A stretch of DNA of 18,525 nt from an uncultured Muribaculaceae bacterium (GCA_910589095.1 CAJUSN010000033.1:1-18525), one strand, 5' to 3'; counted from the first letter of the stretch, positions 1 to 7,771 are shown. Notes: generated by a model not told the origin, from the letters alone. Made by a program: numbers and translations.

Positions 1-1121
1 GCGGTAGCGGCGTCAGCCTCAGGATTGCCAGCATAGGTCTGATCCTCAGTACCTGTTATGGGATTCGCCGTAAGCCAAGAATCACCGGTCCCTGCACCTG
101 TAAACGGCTCGATGGCACCGATCTGATAATAAGCTCCGTAAGGATATTCATCGGACACACCGAGATTTTCCTTAGCCCACAGGACAGAAGTGCCCATGTC
201 AACATATTGTGCGTCAGGGTTCTGTTCCTCCTGTTTACTTACTGTCACCTTGCATTTTGCCGAAATATTACCGGTATCATTGGCAGTAACAGATATTTCA
301 CAGACGCCCTCTGCCACTGCAGTAACATATCCGCTTGAAGAAACGGTTGCCACCGATTCATCAGATGACTTCCACGTAACACTTCTGTCTGCGGCATAGG
401 AGGGCAAAACAGAGGCAGTAAGCGATGAGCCCATCCCTTTATAGAGGCTGAGCTGAGAATTGTCAAGTGTTATCGAGGTTACTTTTACTGTCTGACCGGT
501 CAGATACACAGGGCGCAGCCTGTAAGCACGTGACATAAATTCCCACTGGTAGAAAGTGGCTGTACTGGTATAGTCCATGCATGCCATTGCACTTCGACCA
601 CCTCCGTAGGATGTTGACGTCTGGAAGTAACGCTGCGGATCAAATGTTGAAGGAGCGTCCTGTCCGTACATCCAATAATATCCGGTGCGAAATTTAATTT
701 GGTTGCCGGTCGTTTTGGAAGTAAACACGTAGACCAATATCGAATTAAGAGCATCAATCTGCTCCACTACGGCCTCCACTGTACATGCGTCGTACAGTTC
801 GCTGAACATGTCGGCCGTTGGTGTTATCCACTTATCGCCGTAGGCCGCCGTTGCAGCGTCATATTCGGCATCGCCGTAGTAATTTCCAGCGGCCGGATAT
901 TTTCCGGCGAAATAAGATTCACCGGTTCCCGGACCGGTATATGGTGCAGGCGCACCAAAAAGATAATACTTGCCATCGGGATAGTCGCTGTCAACTCCAA
1001 GGTTGTCCTTGGCCCAGATTGCCGAGACGGTGCCCATGTCAACGAGCTCCGGCTCCGCTGCTGAAACAGCCAAACTTCCAAAAGACAATGATAGCAAAGA
1101 CACAAGTAATGCTTTTTTCAT
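1..1121 (-). CDS. Secreted repeat protein with Big_2 domain (3' end outside window)
   Basis: This is an open frame from an ATG at 1119-1121 that runs off the left edge after 373 codons. Residues 1-21 form a signal peptide: two lysines, a hydrophobic stretch, and a likely cut after VSA. A module starting at about residue 27 (VDMG..IWAKDNLG) contains Tyr/Gly-rich text with PYTGPGTGES. Residues about 211-295 are a bacterial Ig-like group 2 (Big_2) domain, with the typical pattern VTSITLD, then VTWKSSDESVATV and VTAVAEG. A second copy of the first module starts near residue 306 (VDMGTSVLWAKENLG, then FTGAGTGDS) and is cut by the window edge. The repeated module resembles the Trp-Ala-rich modules found in many Bacteroidales surface proteins; its function is unknown. 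The protein is probably exported and surface-associated. It is divergent from lysC and has its own candidate promoter. The existence of the gene is well supported; no specific role can be given. Confidence 0.85.
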   Translation of the reverse strand, partial: MKKALLVSLLSLSFGSLAVSAAEPELVDMGTVSAIWAKDNLGVDSDYPDGKYYLFGAPAPYTGPGTGESYFAGKYPAAGNYYGDAEYDAATAAYGDKWITPTADMFSELYDACTVEAVVEQIDALNSILVYVFTSKTTGNQIKFRTGYYWMYGQDAPSTFDPQRYFQTSTSYGGGRSAMACMDYTSTATFYQWEFMSRAYRLRPVYLTGQTVKVTSITLDNSQLSLYKGMGSSLTASVLPSYAADRSVTWKSSDESVATVSSSGYVTAVAEGVCEISVTANDTGNISAKCKVTVSKQEEQNPDAQYVDMGTSVLWAKENLGVSDEYPYGAYYQIGAIEPFTGAGTGDSWLTANPITGTEDQTYAGNPEADAAT

Positions 1122-1192
1122 TTGAGAATTGGATTGGTATAAATAATTAATAATGTGTGATTTTTTTAAGGGATAAACACGAAATGATTCCA

Positions 1193-1200
1193 CAAAGGTA
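1193..1200 (-). promoter_or_regulatory. Candidate Bacteroidetes -7 box for the secreted repeat protein
   Basis: On the minus strand this reads TACCTTTG, an exact match to the Bacteroidetes -7 consensus TAnnTTTG. It lies about 70 bases upstream of the start codon at 1121, giving a 5' leader of roughly 65 bases. No clear TTG -33 box was found at the expected distance, so the call is moderate. Confidence 0.45.
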
Positions 1201-1254
1201 ACACTATTGTATAAAATTACCCCCCCTAAAGTTAAATTGTGTTAAATACGATAA

Positions 1255-1285
1255 TTGCCTATTAATAAGATTTTTTGTAACTTTG
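1255..1285 (+). promoter_or_regulatory. Bacteroidetes-type promoter for lysC-lysA
   Basis: TAACTTTG at 1278-1285 matches the -7 consensus TAnnTTTG, and a TTG at 1255-1257 lies 20 bases upstream as a -33 box. The start codon of lysC is 30 bases after the box, so the leader is only about 25 bases. This leaves no room for a lysine riboswitch or a leader-peptide attenuator. Confidence 0.7.
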
Positions 1286-1315
1286 CCGACCAACACACAA
1301 AGATAACGTACAGAA

Positions 1316-2638
1316 ATGAAGGTAATGAAATTCGGGGGCACCTCAGTTGGTAGCCCGCAGCGCATAAAGGATGTTGCCGCACTGGTAAATAGCAAAGAGG
1401 GTAACATTGTAGTACTCAGCGCCATGTCAGGAACAACGAATCAACTTCTTGAGATAGCCGATTATTTGCAAATGGGCAATCCGGTTGGAGCTGCCGAAAC
1501 CCTTTCGCGTCTGGAAGATAAATATTCAGGAGTGATCAGCGAACTTTTTGCTGACGCAGAGGAGGAATATCGCTGTGGTGCGACCAAAGCAATCTCGCTC
1601 TCAATAGAGGCCATCCGCTCCGAAATAGAGAAACCAATGAGCGGACAGACGGAGAAAAACATAGTGTCACGTGGAGAACTGATGTCCACAGCTTTGATGC
1701 TCAACTACATGCTCAGCCAGGGTATTAATGCCAAAATGCTTCCTGCATTGGACTACATGGTTATCGACGCATCAGGCGAGCCCATAGCCTCAACCATAGC
1801 TGAACGTTTAAAGAAACTTAAAAAAGAAACCGGCGAGGCCGACCTTTATATAACGCAGGGATTCATTTGCCGCAACTCTGAGGGTGAAGTGGATAATTTG
1901 AAGCGCGGAGGAAGCGACTACACAGCCTCTTTGGTGGGCGCGGCACTTGGTGCTGATGAAATCCAGATATGGACCGACATTGACGGTATGCACAACAATG
2001 ACCCCAGGTATGTGGATAACACAGCTCCGGTGAGAAAACTGCATTTCGAGGAAGCCGCAGAGTTGGCCTACTTCGGAGCAAAGATACTTCACCCTACATG
2101 TATTCTTCCGGCTAAGCTTGCCAATATTCCTGTGAGACTTCTCAACACCATGGAGCCGTCGGCCGAGGGCACACTTATATGCAACGCGCGTCCTGACCAC
2201 AGAATCAAAGCGGTTGCCGCTAAGGATAACATCACGGCAATAAAAATCAAAAGCGGACGAATGCTACTGGCCTATGGGTTTCTAAGCCGCGTATTCGAGA
2301 TTTTTGAACGTTACCGCACCTCGATCGACATGGTTGTCACCTCAGAGGTTGGCGTATCGGTCACTATTGACAACGAGCAACGTCTGCCAGAGATTCTTGC
2401 CGAGCTCAAGACTCTGGGAACCATCACCGTTGACAAGGATATGGTGATAATTTGCGTGGTAGGCGACCTGGAATGGAGCAATCGCGGCTTTGAAGCAGCT
2501 GTGGTTAACGCGCTCAAGGACCTCCCCGTCAGAATGATTTCCTACGGGGGCAGCAACTATAACATCTCGCTGCTTGTGCGCAAAGCCGATAAGGTGAAGG
2601 CACTCTCTCTCCTTAGCGAATATCTCTTCACTAAGTAA
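1316..2638 (+). CDS. lysC: Aspartate kinase
   Basis: The 440-residue monofunctional aspartokinase phosphorylates L-aspartate with ATP, the first step of the aspartate-family (lysine, threonine, methionine, diaminopimelate) pathway in the cytosol. The N-terminal amino acid kinase domain opens with the family motif KFGGTSVG at residues 5-12. It also has the VSRGELMSTALM segment and the GGSDYTASLVG motif that binds phosphate and substrate. From about residue 305 the C terminus carries two ACT-type regulatory segments (ITAIKIKSG.. and VIICVVGDL..), which normally mediate feedback inhibition by lysine or threonine; the effector cannot be read from sequence. There is no homoserine dehydrogenase domain, so this is not the ThrA type. 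lysA follows after 10 bases, pointing to lysine/diaminopimelate synthesis as the role. The start directly precedes the KFGGTS motif and sits just behind a good promoter. Confidence 0.96.
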   Translation: MKVMKFGGTSVGSPQRIKDVAALVNSKEGNIVVLSAMSGTTNQLLEIADYLQMGNPVGAAETLSRLEDKYSGVISELFADAEEEYRCGATKAISLSIEAIRSEIEKPMSGQTEKNIVSRGELMSTALMLNYMLSQGINAKMLPALDYMVIDASGEPIASTIAERLKKLKKETGEADLYITQGFICRNSEGEVDNLKRGGSDYTASLVGAALGADEIQIWTDIDGMHNNDPRYVDNTAPVRKLHFEEAAELAYFGAKILHPTCILPAKLANIPVRLLNTMEPSAEGTLICNARPDHRIKAVAAKDNITAIKIKSGRMLLAYGFLSRVFEIFERYRTSIDMVVTSEVGVSVTIDNEQRLPEILAELKTLGTITVDKDMVIICVVGDLEWSNRGFEAAVVNALKDLPVRMISYGGSNYNISLLVRKADKVKALSLLSEYLFTK

Positions 2639-2648
2639 GTCAACAGTT

Positions 2649-3767
2649 ATGACCAAAACACCATACTACCTTTACTCAATGGGGCTGCTCCGCGAAACTA
2701 TTGAAGCAGCACGCAATGCGGCTTCGGTCGATGACCGGTTCCGAGTACATTACGCAATGAAAGCCAACACTGAGAAGAAAATCCTGGAAGCCATGCGTGA
2801 TGCCGGCTTCGGGGTGGACACGGTGAGTGGCGGAGAGATAAAACTCGCGCTTGACTGCGGCTTCGATGCTTCTAAAATAGTTTTTGCAGGTGTTGGAAAA
2901 AGCGATGAGGAGATTGACTTAGGTATCCTTGCCGGAATAGGGTGTTTCAATGCGGAATCGACAGAGGAAATAGAGGTGATTTCACAGCGCGCCGCACTTT
3001 TAGGAAAAAGGGCGCGAGTGGCACTGCGTGTGAATCCTGAAATAGACGCTCACACTCATCACTATATCACCACCGGACTGGCCGAAAACAAGTTCGGGAT
3101 TCCGATGGTGTCGCTGGAACGGGCAATAGAGATGGTACAATCTGACGACCACCTGGAGCTGCACGGATTGCATTTCCATATAGGTTCACAAATCACCACA
3201 ATGAAGCCTTACGAGATTCTGTGTGAACGCATCAATGCCCTACAAGAAGAGTATGCACAGCGTGGCGTGACATTTCCAACAATCAACGTTGGTGGCGGCT
3301 TAGGTGTTGACTATGACAATCCGTCGGCCAATCCGATTCCAGACTTCAGAGAGTATTTCAATACTTTTTCACGAGGGCTGCAAACCGTCGAGGGCCAGGA
3401 GATACACTTTGAACTGGGGCGGTCACTTGTGGCACAGTGCGGTTCGCTCATCACTAAAGTGCTATATGTAAAAAAGGGGTTGGACAAGAAGTTTGTAATT
3501 GTGGATGCCGGATTCACCGACCTCATCCGCCCTGCACTCTATGGCGCTCATCACCTCATAGAAAACCTTACATCGCAAAGCGATGAATCAGAACGCTATG
3601 ACGTTGTTGGGCCGGTGTGTGAGTCATCGGACGTATTCGCTGAGGATGTCATCCTCCCTCTCACCCAAAGAGGTGATCTACTTGCACTGCGCACAGCGGG
3701 CGCATACGGTGCAGTGATGGCCATGCAGTACAACTGCCGTCAACTTCCCGGCACGGTATTTGAATGA
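2649..3767 (+). CDS. lysA: Diaminopimelate decarboxylase
   Basis: The enzyme decarboxylates meso-diaminopimelate to L-lysine using pyridoxal phosphate, the last step of lysine synthesis. It is a fold-type III enzyme with an alanine-racemase-like barrel. The PLP lysine is K38 in HYAMKAN. Further landmarks are HFHIGSQI, the glycine-rich phosphate-binding loop GGGLGVDY starting at residue 215, and the catalytic Cys324 in CESSDVF, which acts across the dimer. At 372 residues it is shorter than the roughly 420 of E. coli LysA and starts very close to the barrel, as is usual in Bacteroidetes. Arginine and ornithine decarboxylases share the fold, but CESSDVF and the pairing with lysC favour LysA. 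It is co-transcribed with lysC (10-base gap). The ATG at 2649 is the only sensible start. Confidence 0.95.
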   Translation: MTKTPYYLYSMGLLRETIEAARNAASVDDRFRVHYAMKANTEKKILEAMRDAGFGVDTVSGGEIKLALDCGFDASKIVFAGVGKSDEEIDLGILAGIGCFNAESTEEIEVISQRAALLGKRARVALRVNPEIDAHTHHYITTGLAENKFGIPMVSLERAIEMVQSDDHLELHGLHFHIGSQITTMKPYEILCERINALQEEYAQRGVTFPTINVGGGLGVDYDNPSANPIPDFREYFNTFSRGLQTVEGQEIHFELGRSLVAQCGSLITKVLYVKKGLDKKFVIVDAGFTDLIRPALYGAHHLIENLTSQSDESERYDVVGPVCESSDVFAEDVILPLTQRGDLLALRTAGAYGAVMAMQYNCRQLPGTVFE

Positions 3768-3789
3768 TATAATGAAGTTATTTTAACAT

Positions 3790-3831
3790 CAAGCAGGCCG
3801 GTTTCGCTGATACGCAAAACCGGCCTGCTTG
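3790..3831. terminator. Bidirectional hairpin between lysA and aguB
   Basis: A perfect 15-bp stem pairs 3790-3804 with 3817-3831 around a 12-base loop, placed between the converging ends of lysA (3767) and aguB (3855). Clean U-tracts are lacking on either side, but the stability and position suit a terminator for both strands. Bases 3832-3843 are a second partner for the left arm (3786-3797, 12 bp), so two hairpins compete. Confidence 0.75.
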
Positions 3832-3854
3832 CCTGCTTGATGTATTGAAGATTT

Positions 3855-4745
3855 TCAGTCGAGGAAACGTTTGGTCAATCCGGAGTAGGCGTCAATGCGG
3901 CGATCCCGCAGGAAAGGCCACCAGCGACGCACTTGCTCGCTACGCGACAGATCAACGTTGACCAAACGGGAGATTTCACTGTCGGACGGCGCCTCAAAAA
4001 GCAACTCGCCTTGTGGACCGGCCACGAAGCTCGTGCCCCAGAAAGTGATTCCGCGAGTGGCACCCGAGGGATCAGGTTCGTGACCCACACGATTTACAGT
4101 CACTACAGGGAGCCCGTTGGCCACGGCATGAGCACGCTGCACAGTGACCCAAGCATCCCGCTGGCGCGCCTTTTCATCATCGGTGTCAGACGATTCCCAG
4201 CCGATAGCTGTGGGATAGATGAGCAGTTCAGCACCTGCGAGGGCCATAAGTCGTGCAGCTTCAGGATACCACTGGTCCCAGCACACAAGCACTCCGAGAC
4301 GTCCAACTGATGTGTCAATGGGGTAGAAACCAATGTCGCCGGGTGTGAAATAGAACTTTTCATAATAGGCCGGGTCATCGGGTATGTGCATTTTACGGTA
4401 CTTTCCTGCTATGGATCCGTCGGCCTCAAAAACCACGGCAGTGTTATGATACAGACCCGGGGCGCGACGCTCAAATAGGGAGGTAACGATAACGGCTCCG
4501 GTTTCCTTGGCCAGCGCGGCATAGAAATCGGTTGACTCGGACGGAATTTCCACGGCTAAGTTGCAGAGATCAACATTCTCTGTTTGACAAAAATAAAGAG
4601 AGTCGTGTAGTTCCTGGTTCACAATCAATCGGGCGCCCTGAGCGGCGAGCTTACGGATTTCTTCGGCAAGCCGCATGCGATTTTGAACCACATCGGCTGA
4701 TTTATGTTGCTGGATTATTCCAACGGGTAAAATTCTTGAATTCAT
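3855..4745 (-). CDS. aguB: N-carbamoylputrescine amidase
   Basis: This nitrilase-superfamily hydrolase converts N-carbamoylputrescine to putrescine, CO2 and ammonia, the last step of the agmatine route to polyamines. The catalytic triad is visible: Glu45 in NQELHDS, Lys118 in YRKMHIPDD, and Cys155 in VLVCWDQWYPEAAR. The segments FYFTPGD and WGTSFVAGPQGE are typical of the AguB branch, as is the 296-residue length. Its assignment is strengthened by agmatine deiminase lying directly upstream, 75 bases away on the same strand; the product of that enzyme is its substrate. The start at 4745 gives the usual short lead-in to the first strand (ILPVGIIQQ). The pair is widespread in Bacteroidetes and plants. 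The gene ends at the hairpin shared with lysA. Confidence 0.93.
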   Translation of the reverse strand: MNSRILPVGIIQQHKSADVVQNRMRLAEEIRKLAAQGARLIVNQELHDSLYFCQTENVDLCNLAVEIPSESTDFYAALAKETGAVIVTSLFERRAPGLYHNTAVVFEADGSIAGKYRKMHIPDDPAYYEKFYFTPGDIGFYPIDTSVGRLGVLVCWDQWYPEAARLMALAGAELLIYPTAIGWESSDTDDEKARQRDAWVTVQRAHAVANGLPVVTVNRVGHEPDPSGATRGITFWGTSFVAGPQGELLFEAPSDSEISRLVNVDLSRSEQVRRWWPFLRDRRIDAYSGLTKRFLD

Positions 4746-4820
4746 TTTTCAGTGAAAGAAACTGTTAAGAATGTCTCAAATAAAAAATGCGCGGCAATTC
4801 CGGACTTGGTCATGAATGGC

Positions 4821-5867
4821 TTAACGCGAGGGACTGAGGATGGCGCCCGGCATCTGCATGGTCATGCAATGGAATGAACCGTGCTGACGTATGAGCGGAC
4901 GGCAATCGACTTCAATAACCGGAACGTCAAATACGATCTGAAGCATTTGACGGGCCATGAGGTCCTTTCGCGGTTGGCCATACGTGGGGAGAAAAACGGC
5001 ATTCGGCAATGCAAGGAAATTGGCATAGGTGGCGGGGAGTCGGTCTCCATCCTCATCATAAATCGGGTCAGGAAGCGGGAGGCGAATAAGATTGAATGGC
5101 TCGTCATTGAGATTGCGAGCCTCCTTGAGCTCGCTCTCCATGGCCTGAAGCTCGGAAAAATGCTCGTCGGAGGGATCGTCACACCCAACGTAAACAATTG
5201 AGTTCCCAGGGGCAAATCGTGCAAGAGTGTCAATGTGGCTGTCGGTATCGTCACCGGCCAAATAGCCGTGATGTAGCCATATCACTTTTTCACCACCGAA
5301 ATAACGTAGCAAACGTTCGTTAATGCAGGATTTTGTGAGTACAGGATTACGATTCGGAGAGAGCTGACACTCGGCTGTGGTCATGAGAAGTCCGGCCCCG
5401 TCACTTTCAATCCCTCCGCCCTCAAGTACGAAATCCTGACAGTTAACGCGCTCGGCCGTCAGTAAGCCCTCCGAGCACATTCGCCCGACGACAAGATTGT
5501 CGTGACAAGCAGCAAATTTCAAGCCCCAGCCATTGAACCGGAAGTCGAGAATGCTATATTGTCCTGTGGAGGGATTCTTAACGGAAATGGGCCCATAGTC
5601 ACGTGTCCAGGTATCGTTAGTGGGTGTTTTGAAAAACGAAAGGGAGCCACACAGGAGTTCACTCAATTCCTCACGGGCGGCATCCGGATCGGGACAAGCC
5701 ACAATCACCGGCGTCCAAGGGAGCATGGCACGAATCATTTCACGTACACATTGCTGAACTTCGGGGAGCATATAGGCCCAGTCGGTATCGGGGTGTGGCC
5801 ATGCCACGAGAACGGCTCCGGACATTTCCCACTCTGCAGGGAGAATGGACAGGGAGGTTTCAGTCAT
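4821..5867 (-). CDS. aguA: Agmatine deiminase
   Basis: The enzyme hydrolyses agmatine to N-carbamoylputrescine and ammonia (peptidyl-arginine deiminase fold, guanidino-group-modifying family). Motifs are LPAEWEMSGAVLVAWPHPDTDW at the N terminus (split by the family's Trp/Pro landmarks), WTRDYGPI, the EGGGIESDG loop, the conserved His in DSHIDTLARF, and catalytic Cys334 in SFHCMTMQMP. An open frame extends upstream to an ATG at 5942, but those 25 codons lie within the preceding 78-aa gene and do not resemble the family. The ATG at 5867 (348 aa) or its neighbour at 5870 places LPAEW at the usual distance. The start overlaps the end of the upstream gene by 8 bases, suggesting translational coupling. 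It works with AguB downstream to make putrescine. Confidence 0.93.
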   Translation of the reverse strand: MTETSLSILPAEWEMSGAVLVAWPHPDTDWAYMLPEVQQCVREMIRAMLPWTPVIVACPDPDAAREELSELLCGSLSFFKTPTNDTWTRDYGPISVKNPSTGQYSILDFRFNGWGLKFAACHDNLVVGRMCSEGLLTAERVNCQDFVLEGGGIESDGAGLLMTTAECQLSPNRNPVLTKSCINERLLRYFGGEKVIWLHHGYLAGDDTDSHIDTLARFAPGNSIVYVGCDDPSDEHFSELQAMESELKEARNLNDEPFNLIRLPLPDPIYDEDGDRLPATYANFLALPNAVFLPTYGQPRKDLMARQMLQIVFDVPVIEVDCRPLIRQHGSFHCMTMQMPGAILSPSR

Positions 5868-6096
5868 CATTATAGTCGCTGAGGGTGTTCCAAATATCGT
5901 TTTGAGAGTTGAAGTACTCGTCGCAATAGTCAAAGAAACCACGCTTATCGGAGCTGCCTACCTCATCACACCATTTACGATAGGCGGCTTTGAGGTCGGG
6001 GTCCTCATGCAGATTTTTTTTAAATTCAGCCTCGGCAATATCCACGCTCCCGTACTGAGCCAGATAACTGTCAAAGACTTGGGTAATATCCTCCAT
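5860..6096 (-). CDS. Small acidic hypothetical protein, first gene of the agmatine operon
   Basis: This 78-residue protein is strongly acidic and rich in aromatic residues (FDSYLAQYG, FKKNLHEDPDLK, YRKWCDEVG, FFDYCDEYF), with two cysteines at about 43 and 57. There is no signal peptide or membrane segment, so it is probably cytosolic and helical. I do not recognise a named family, though similar small acidic proteins seem common in Bacteroidales genomes. Its stop at 5860-5862 lies inside the start region of aguA (8-base overlap), so the two are almost certainly co-translated. This favours a real gene and hints at a link to polyamine synthesis or regulation, but no function can be assigned. 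The region upstream contains a candidate promoter and a hairpin. Confidence 0.72.
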   Translation of the reverse strand: MEDITQVFDSYLAQYGSVDIAEAEFKKNLHEDPDLKAAYRKWCDEVGSSDKRGFFDYCDEYFNSQNDIWNTLSDYNDD

Positions 6097-6153
6097 TTTC
6101 AGTGATAAAAGATTTTATGCGTAAGTGAAACAAGGTTTGCAGGGACACTTGGG

Positions 6154-6189
6154 AAGCGAGCTGGAGAGGATGAGCGGGGACGCTCGCTT
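6154..6189 (-). promoter_or_regulatory. Hairpin in the 5' leader of the agmatine operon
   Basis: AAGCGAGC (6154-6161) and GCTCGCTT (6182-6189) form an 8-bp GC-rich stem with a 20-base loop that itself holds a short GAGCG/CGCTC stem. With the promoter predicted at 6202-6209, the hairpin would begin within a few bases of the transcript 5' end, in a leader of about 99 bases. It could stabilise the mRNA or act in control; no U-tract follows, so it is not an obvious terminator. Confidence 0.4.
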
Positions 6190-6201
6190 GTGTTAAAAAT
6201 G

Positions 6202-6209
6202 CAAACATA
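6202..6209 (-). promoter_or_regulatory. Candidate -7 box for the 78-aa protein-aguA-aguB operon
   Basis: The minus strand reads TATGTTTG, matching TAnnTTTG. It lies about 106 bases upstream of the first start codon (6096). A clear -33 TTG is not seen at the proper spacing. The rest of the 254-base intergenic stretch 6097-6350 is AT-rich toward the lipoprotein gene at 6351, and I see no gene in it. Confidence 0.45.
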
Positions 6210-6350
6210 TCATGAATTAGGGGGTAAAATTACATCTATTAGTCGTGACTACAAAATAATTTAAGAAACTTTTGGAAGCGCAAAGACGTTAAATGAATGA
6301 AACTCACTTCTTATTATTAAAACGGAAACGATTAAACAAAGATAAATGTC

Positions 6351-6962
6351 ATGAAACACGTACTTATCTCAATGCTGTGTCTGCTGGCTTTGGCAGGATG
6401 CAGCCCATACACACTTGTGAATAGCGAGACGTACAACAACGCCAATCTCGCGTCATATTCCACGTTCAGGATCGTAACTCCCGAAGAGGGTAAACTGGCA
6501 CCGGGTATGGCTGAAGTGACGTATTACAACATAGCAGCCGCCATACGCGAGCAGATGATAGAGCGCGGATACACAGAGAGCCCGACTTCGCCATTGCTCA
6601 TCAACATCGGAATCACCACCCAGCGCGAAATTCAGACTGAACCGCTTTTAAACAATTATTACCCGTGGTATGGCCCGGCGCCGGCACCGGCTTACTATCC
6701 ATTCTTCATGTATCCGCGCCAATATTATTGGCCGGCATATAACAATGCACAGGTAATCACCGGCATTTACAAAGAGGGTGTCCTGACAATGGATATGGTG
6801 AACATCACCGAAAAAGTGCCACTTTATTCAGCTTCTGTTGCCACAATACTCAACGGCTCGGGCCAGGGCCAGTTCAGGAATCTTGCAGGAATCGCAGAAG
6901 CTGTCAACACACTGTTTTCAAAGTTCCCTGTTCCATTGCTGCCCCAATACCGACATAAATGA
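6351..6962 (+). CDS. DUF4136-like outer-membrane lipoprotein
   Basis: This 203-residue protein starts with a lipoprotein signal peptide. The lipobox LAGC ends at Cys17, which would be lipidated; Ser-Pro follow, so outer-membrane placement is likely. The body matches the DUF4136 pattern: a strand with STFRIVTPEEG, a helix IAAAIREQMIERGYTES, then SPLLINIGITTQ. An aromatic Pro/Tyr-rich insertion (residues about 100-125, with several Tyr-Tyr and Trp-Tyr pairs) interrupts the fold. The later part (GVLTMDMVN, LYSASVATIL) corresponds to the strand that typically follows. DUF4136 proteins are envelope lipoproteins of unknown function. The gene seems to be transcribed alone and is followed by a hairpin at 7011-7047. 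The start at 6351 fits the lipoprotein signal perfectly. Confidence 0.82.
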   Translation: MKHVLISMLCLLALAGCSPYTLVNSETYNNANLASYSTFRIVTPEEGKLAPGMAEVTYYNIAAAIREQMIERGYTESPTSPLLINIGITTQREIQTEPLLNNYYPWYGPAPAPAYYPFFMYPRQYYWPAYNNAQVITGIYKEGVLTMDMVNITEKVPLYSASVATILNGSGQGQFRNLAGIAEAVNTLFSKFPVPLLPQYRHK

Positions 6963-7010
6963 ACGGACTCAGAAGTGAACTTTCGCGACTGAATTATGTT
7001 ATAAACTATG

Positions 7011-7050
7011 AAGGGCGGTGCCAAGGCGCCTGCCGAACACCGCCCTTTCC
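7011..7050 (+). terminator. Terminator hairpin after the lipoprotein gene
   Basis: AAGGGCGGTG (7011-7020) pairs perfectly with CACCGCCCTT (7038-7047) around a 17-base loop, followed by a short T run. It lies 48 bases after the lipoprotein stop and just before the superoxide dismutase gene, separating the two transcripts. Confidence 0.7.
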
Positions 7051-7087
7051 ATAAAAACGTTCAATGATCCTTAACCTATAAAAACTT

Positions 7088-7672
7088 ATGAAAACCCAAG
7101 TTTATACCCAGCCGAAACTACCCTACGCACCTGATGCTTTAGCTCCGGCAATATCGCAGGAGACCGTCGACTACCATTACGGGCGACATGAGAAAGCATA
7201 TATAGAAAATCTCAATAAACTCATTGAAGGCACAGAATATGCCGATATGGACATAGAGGATATAATCCGGGAGTCGGATGGAGCATTGTTTAACAACGCA
7301 TCGCAGGCCTGGAATCATATTTTCTATTTCTTCTCGTTCACACCCAACGGCCCCACAGAACCTGAGGGCGAACTCCGAAAAGCTATTGAACGCGACTTCG
7401 GATCGGTTGAGGAATTCAAAAAAGAATTCGTTGCGGCCGGAACAAAAATATTCGGCAGCGGTTGGGTTTGGTTAGCCCGCGACCAGCAGGGCAAGCTGTT
7501 TATCATACAGAAGCCCAACGCCGGTAACCCGTTGACCGATGGACTTACGCCACTGCTCACTTTTGACGTGTGGGAACATGCCTACTACCTCGACTATCAG
7601 AACCGACGCGCTGATGCGCTCGAGAAGCTCTGGGATATAGTTGACTGGGAGGTAGTGGCCTCAAGATATTGA
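7088..7672 (+). CDS. sodB: Superoxide dismutase, Fe-type (possibly cambialistic)
   Basis: The enzyme dismutates superoxide to oxygen and hydrogen peroxide in the cytosol. The four metal ligands are His30 (YHYGRH), His77 (NNASQAWNH), Asp160 and His164 (DVWEHAYYLDYQNRR). Gln73 in NNASQAWNH and Ala145 in PNAGNPL are the positions that distinguish Fe-type from Mn-type enzymes; both here are Fe-type. Related anaerobe enzymes (Bacteroides, Porphyromonas) work with either metal, which sequence cannot exclude. Length (194 aa) and the GSGWVWL core are normal. Ala replaces the frequent His in the APHIS motif; that residue is not a ligand and also varies in Bacteroides. The gene is monocistronic: a terminator lies before it and another after it. 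No consensus promoter was obvious in the 37 bases between the upstream hairpin and the start. It is an oxidative-stress defence of an anaerobe. Confidence 0.95.
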   Translation: MKTQVYTQPKLPYAPDALAPAISQETVDYHYGRHEKAYIENLNKLIEGTEYADMDIEDIIRESDGALFNNASQAWNHIFYFFSFTPNGPTEPEGELRKAIERDFGSVEEFKKEFVAAGTKIFGSGWVWLARDQQGKLFIIQKPNAGNPLTDGLTPLLTFDVWEHAYYLDYQNRRADALEKLWDIVDWEVVASRY

Positions 7673-7736
7673 TAACTCCAAGCGAAAGCAAAACCGAAAA
7701 TACTTACTTTAATAAGCATAATGTGATGAATGGATG

Positions 7737-7771
7737 CAGGGGTACTCGTGAGAGCGCCTCTGTTTCTTTTT
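7737..7771 (+). terminator. Intrinsic terminator after sodB
   Basis: CAGGGGTACTC (7737-7747) pairs with GAGCGCCTCTG (7752-7762) with one mismatch and two G-U pairs, closed by a GTGA tetraloop of the GNRA type and followed by TTTCTTTTT. This is the clearest intrinsic terminator in the window; it separates sodB from the peptide gene. Confidence 0.75.

Noticed and set aside
1286..1315. Possible lysine riboswitch before lysC
   Set aside because: The leader is about 30 bases, far too short for the lysine aptamer.
1808..2200. 130-codon minus-strand frame inside lysC
   Set aside because: It lies wholly opposite a conserved enzyme gene and its translation has no recognisable domain; a shadow frame.
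3933..4310. 125-codon plus-strand frame inside aguB
   Set aside because: Antisense to a gene with an intact catalytic triad; no start signals or family features.
5868..5942. N-terminal extension of agmatine deiminase from an ATG at 5942
   Set aside because: The 25 extra residues (Ser/Thr/Ile-rich) are out-of-frame translation of the 78-aa gene; family members start close to LPAEW.
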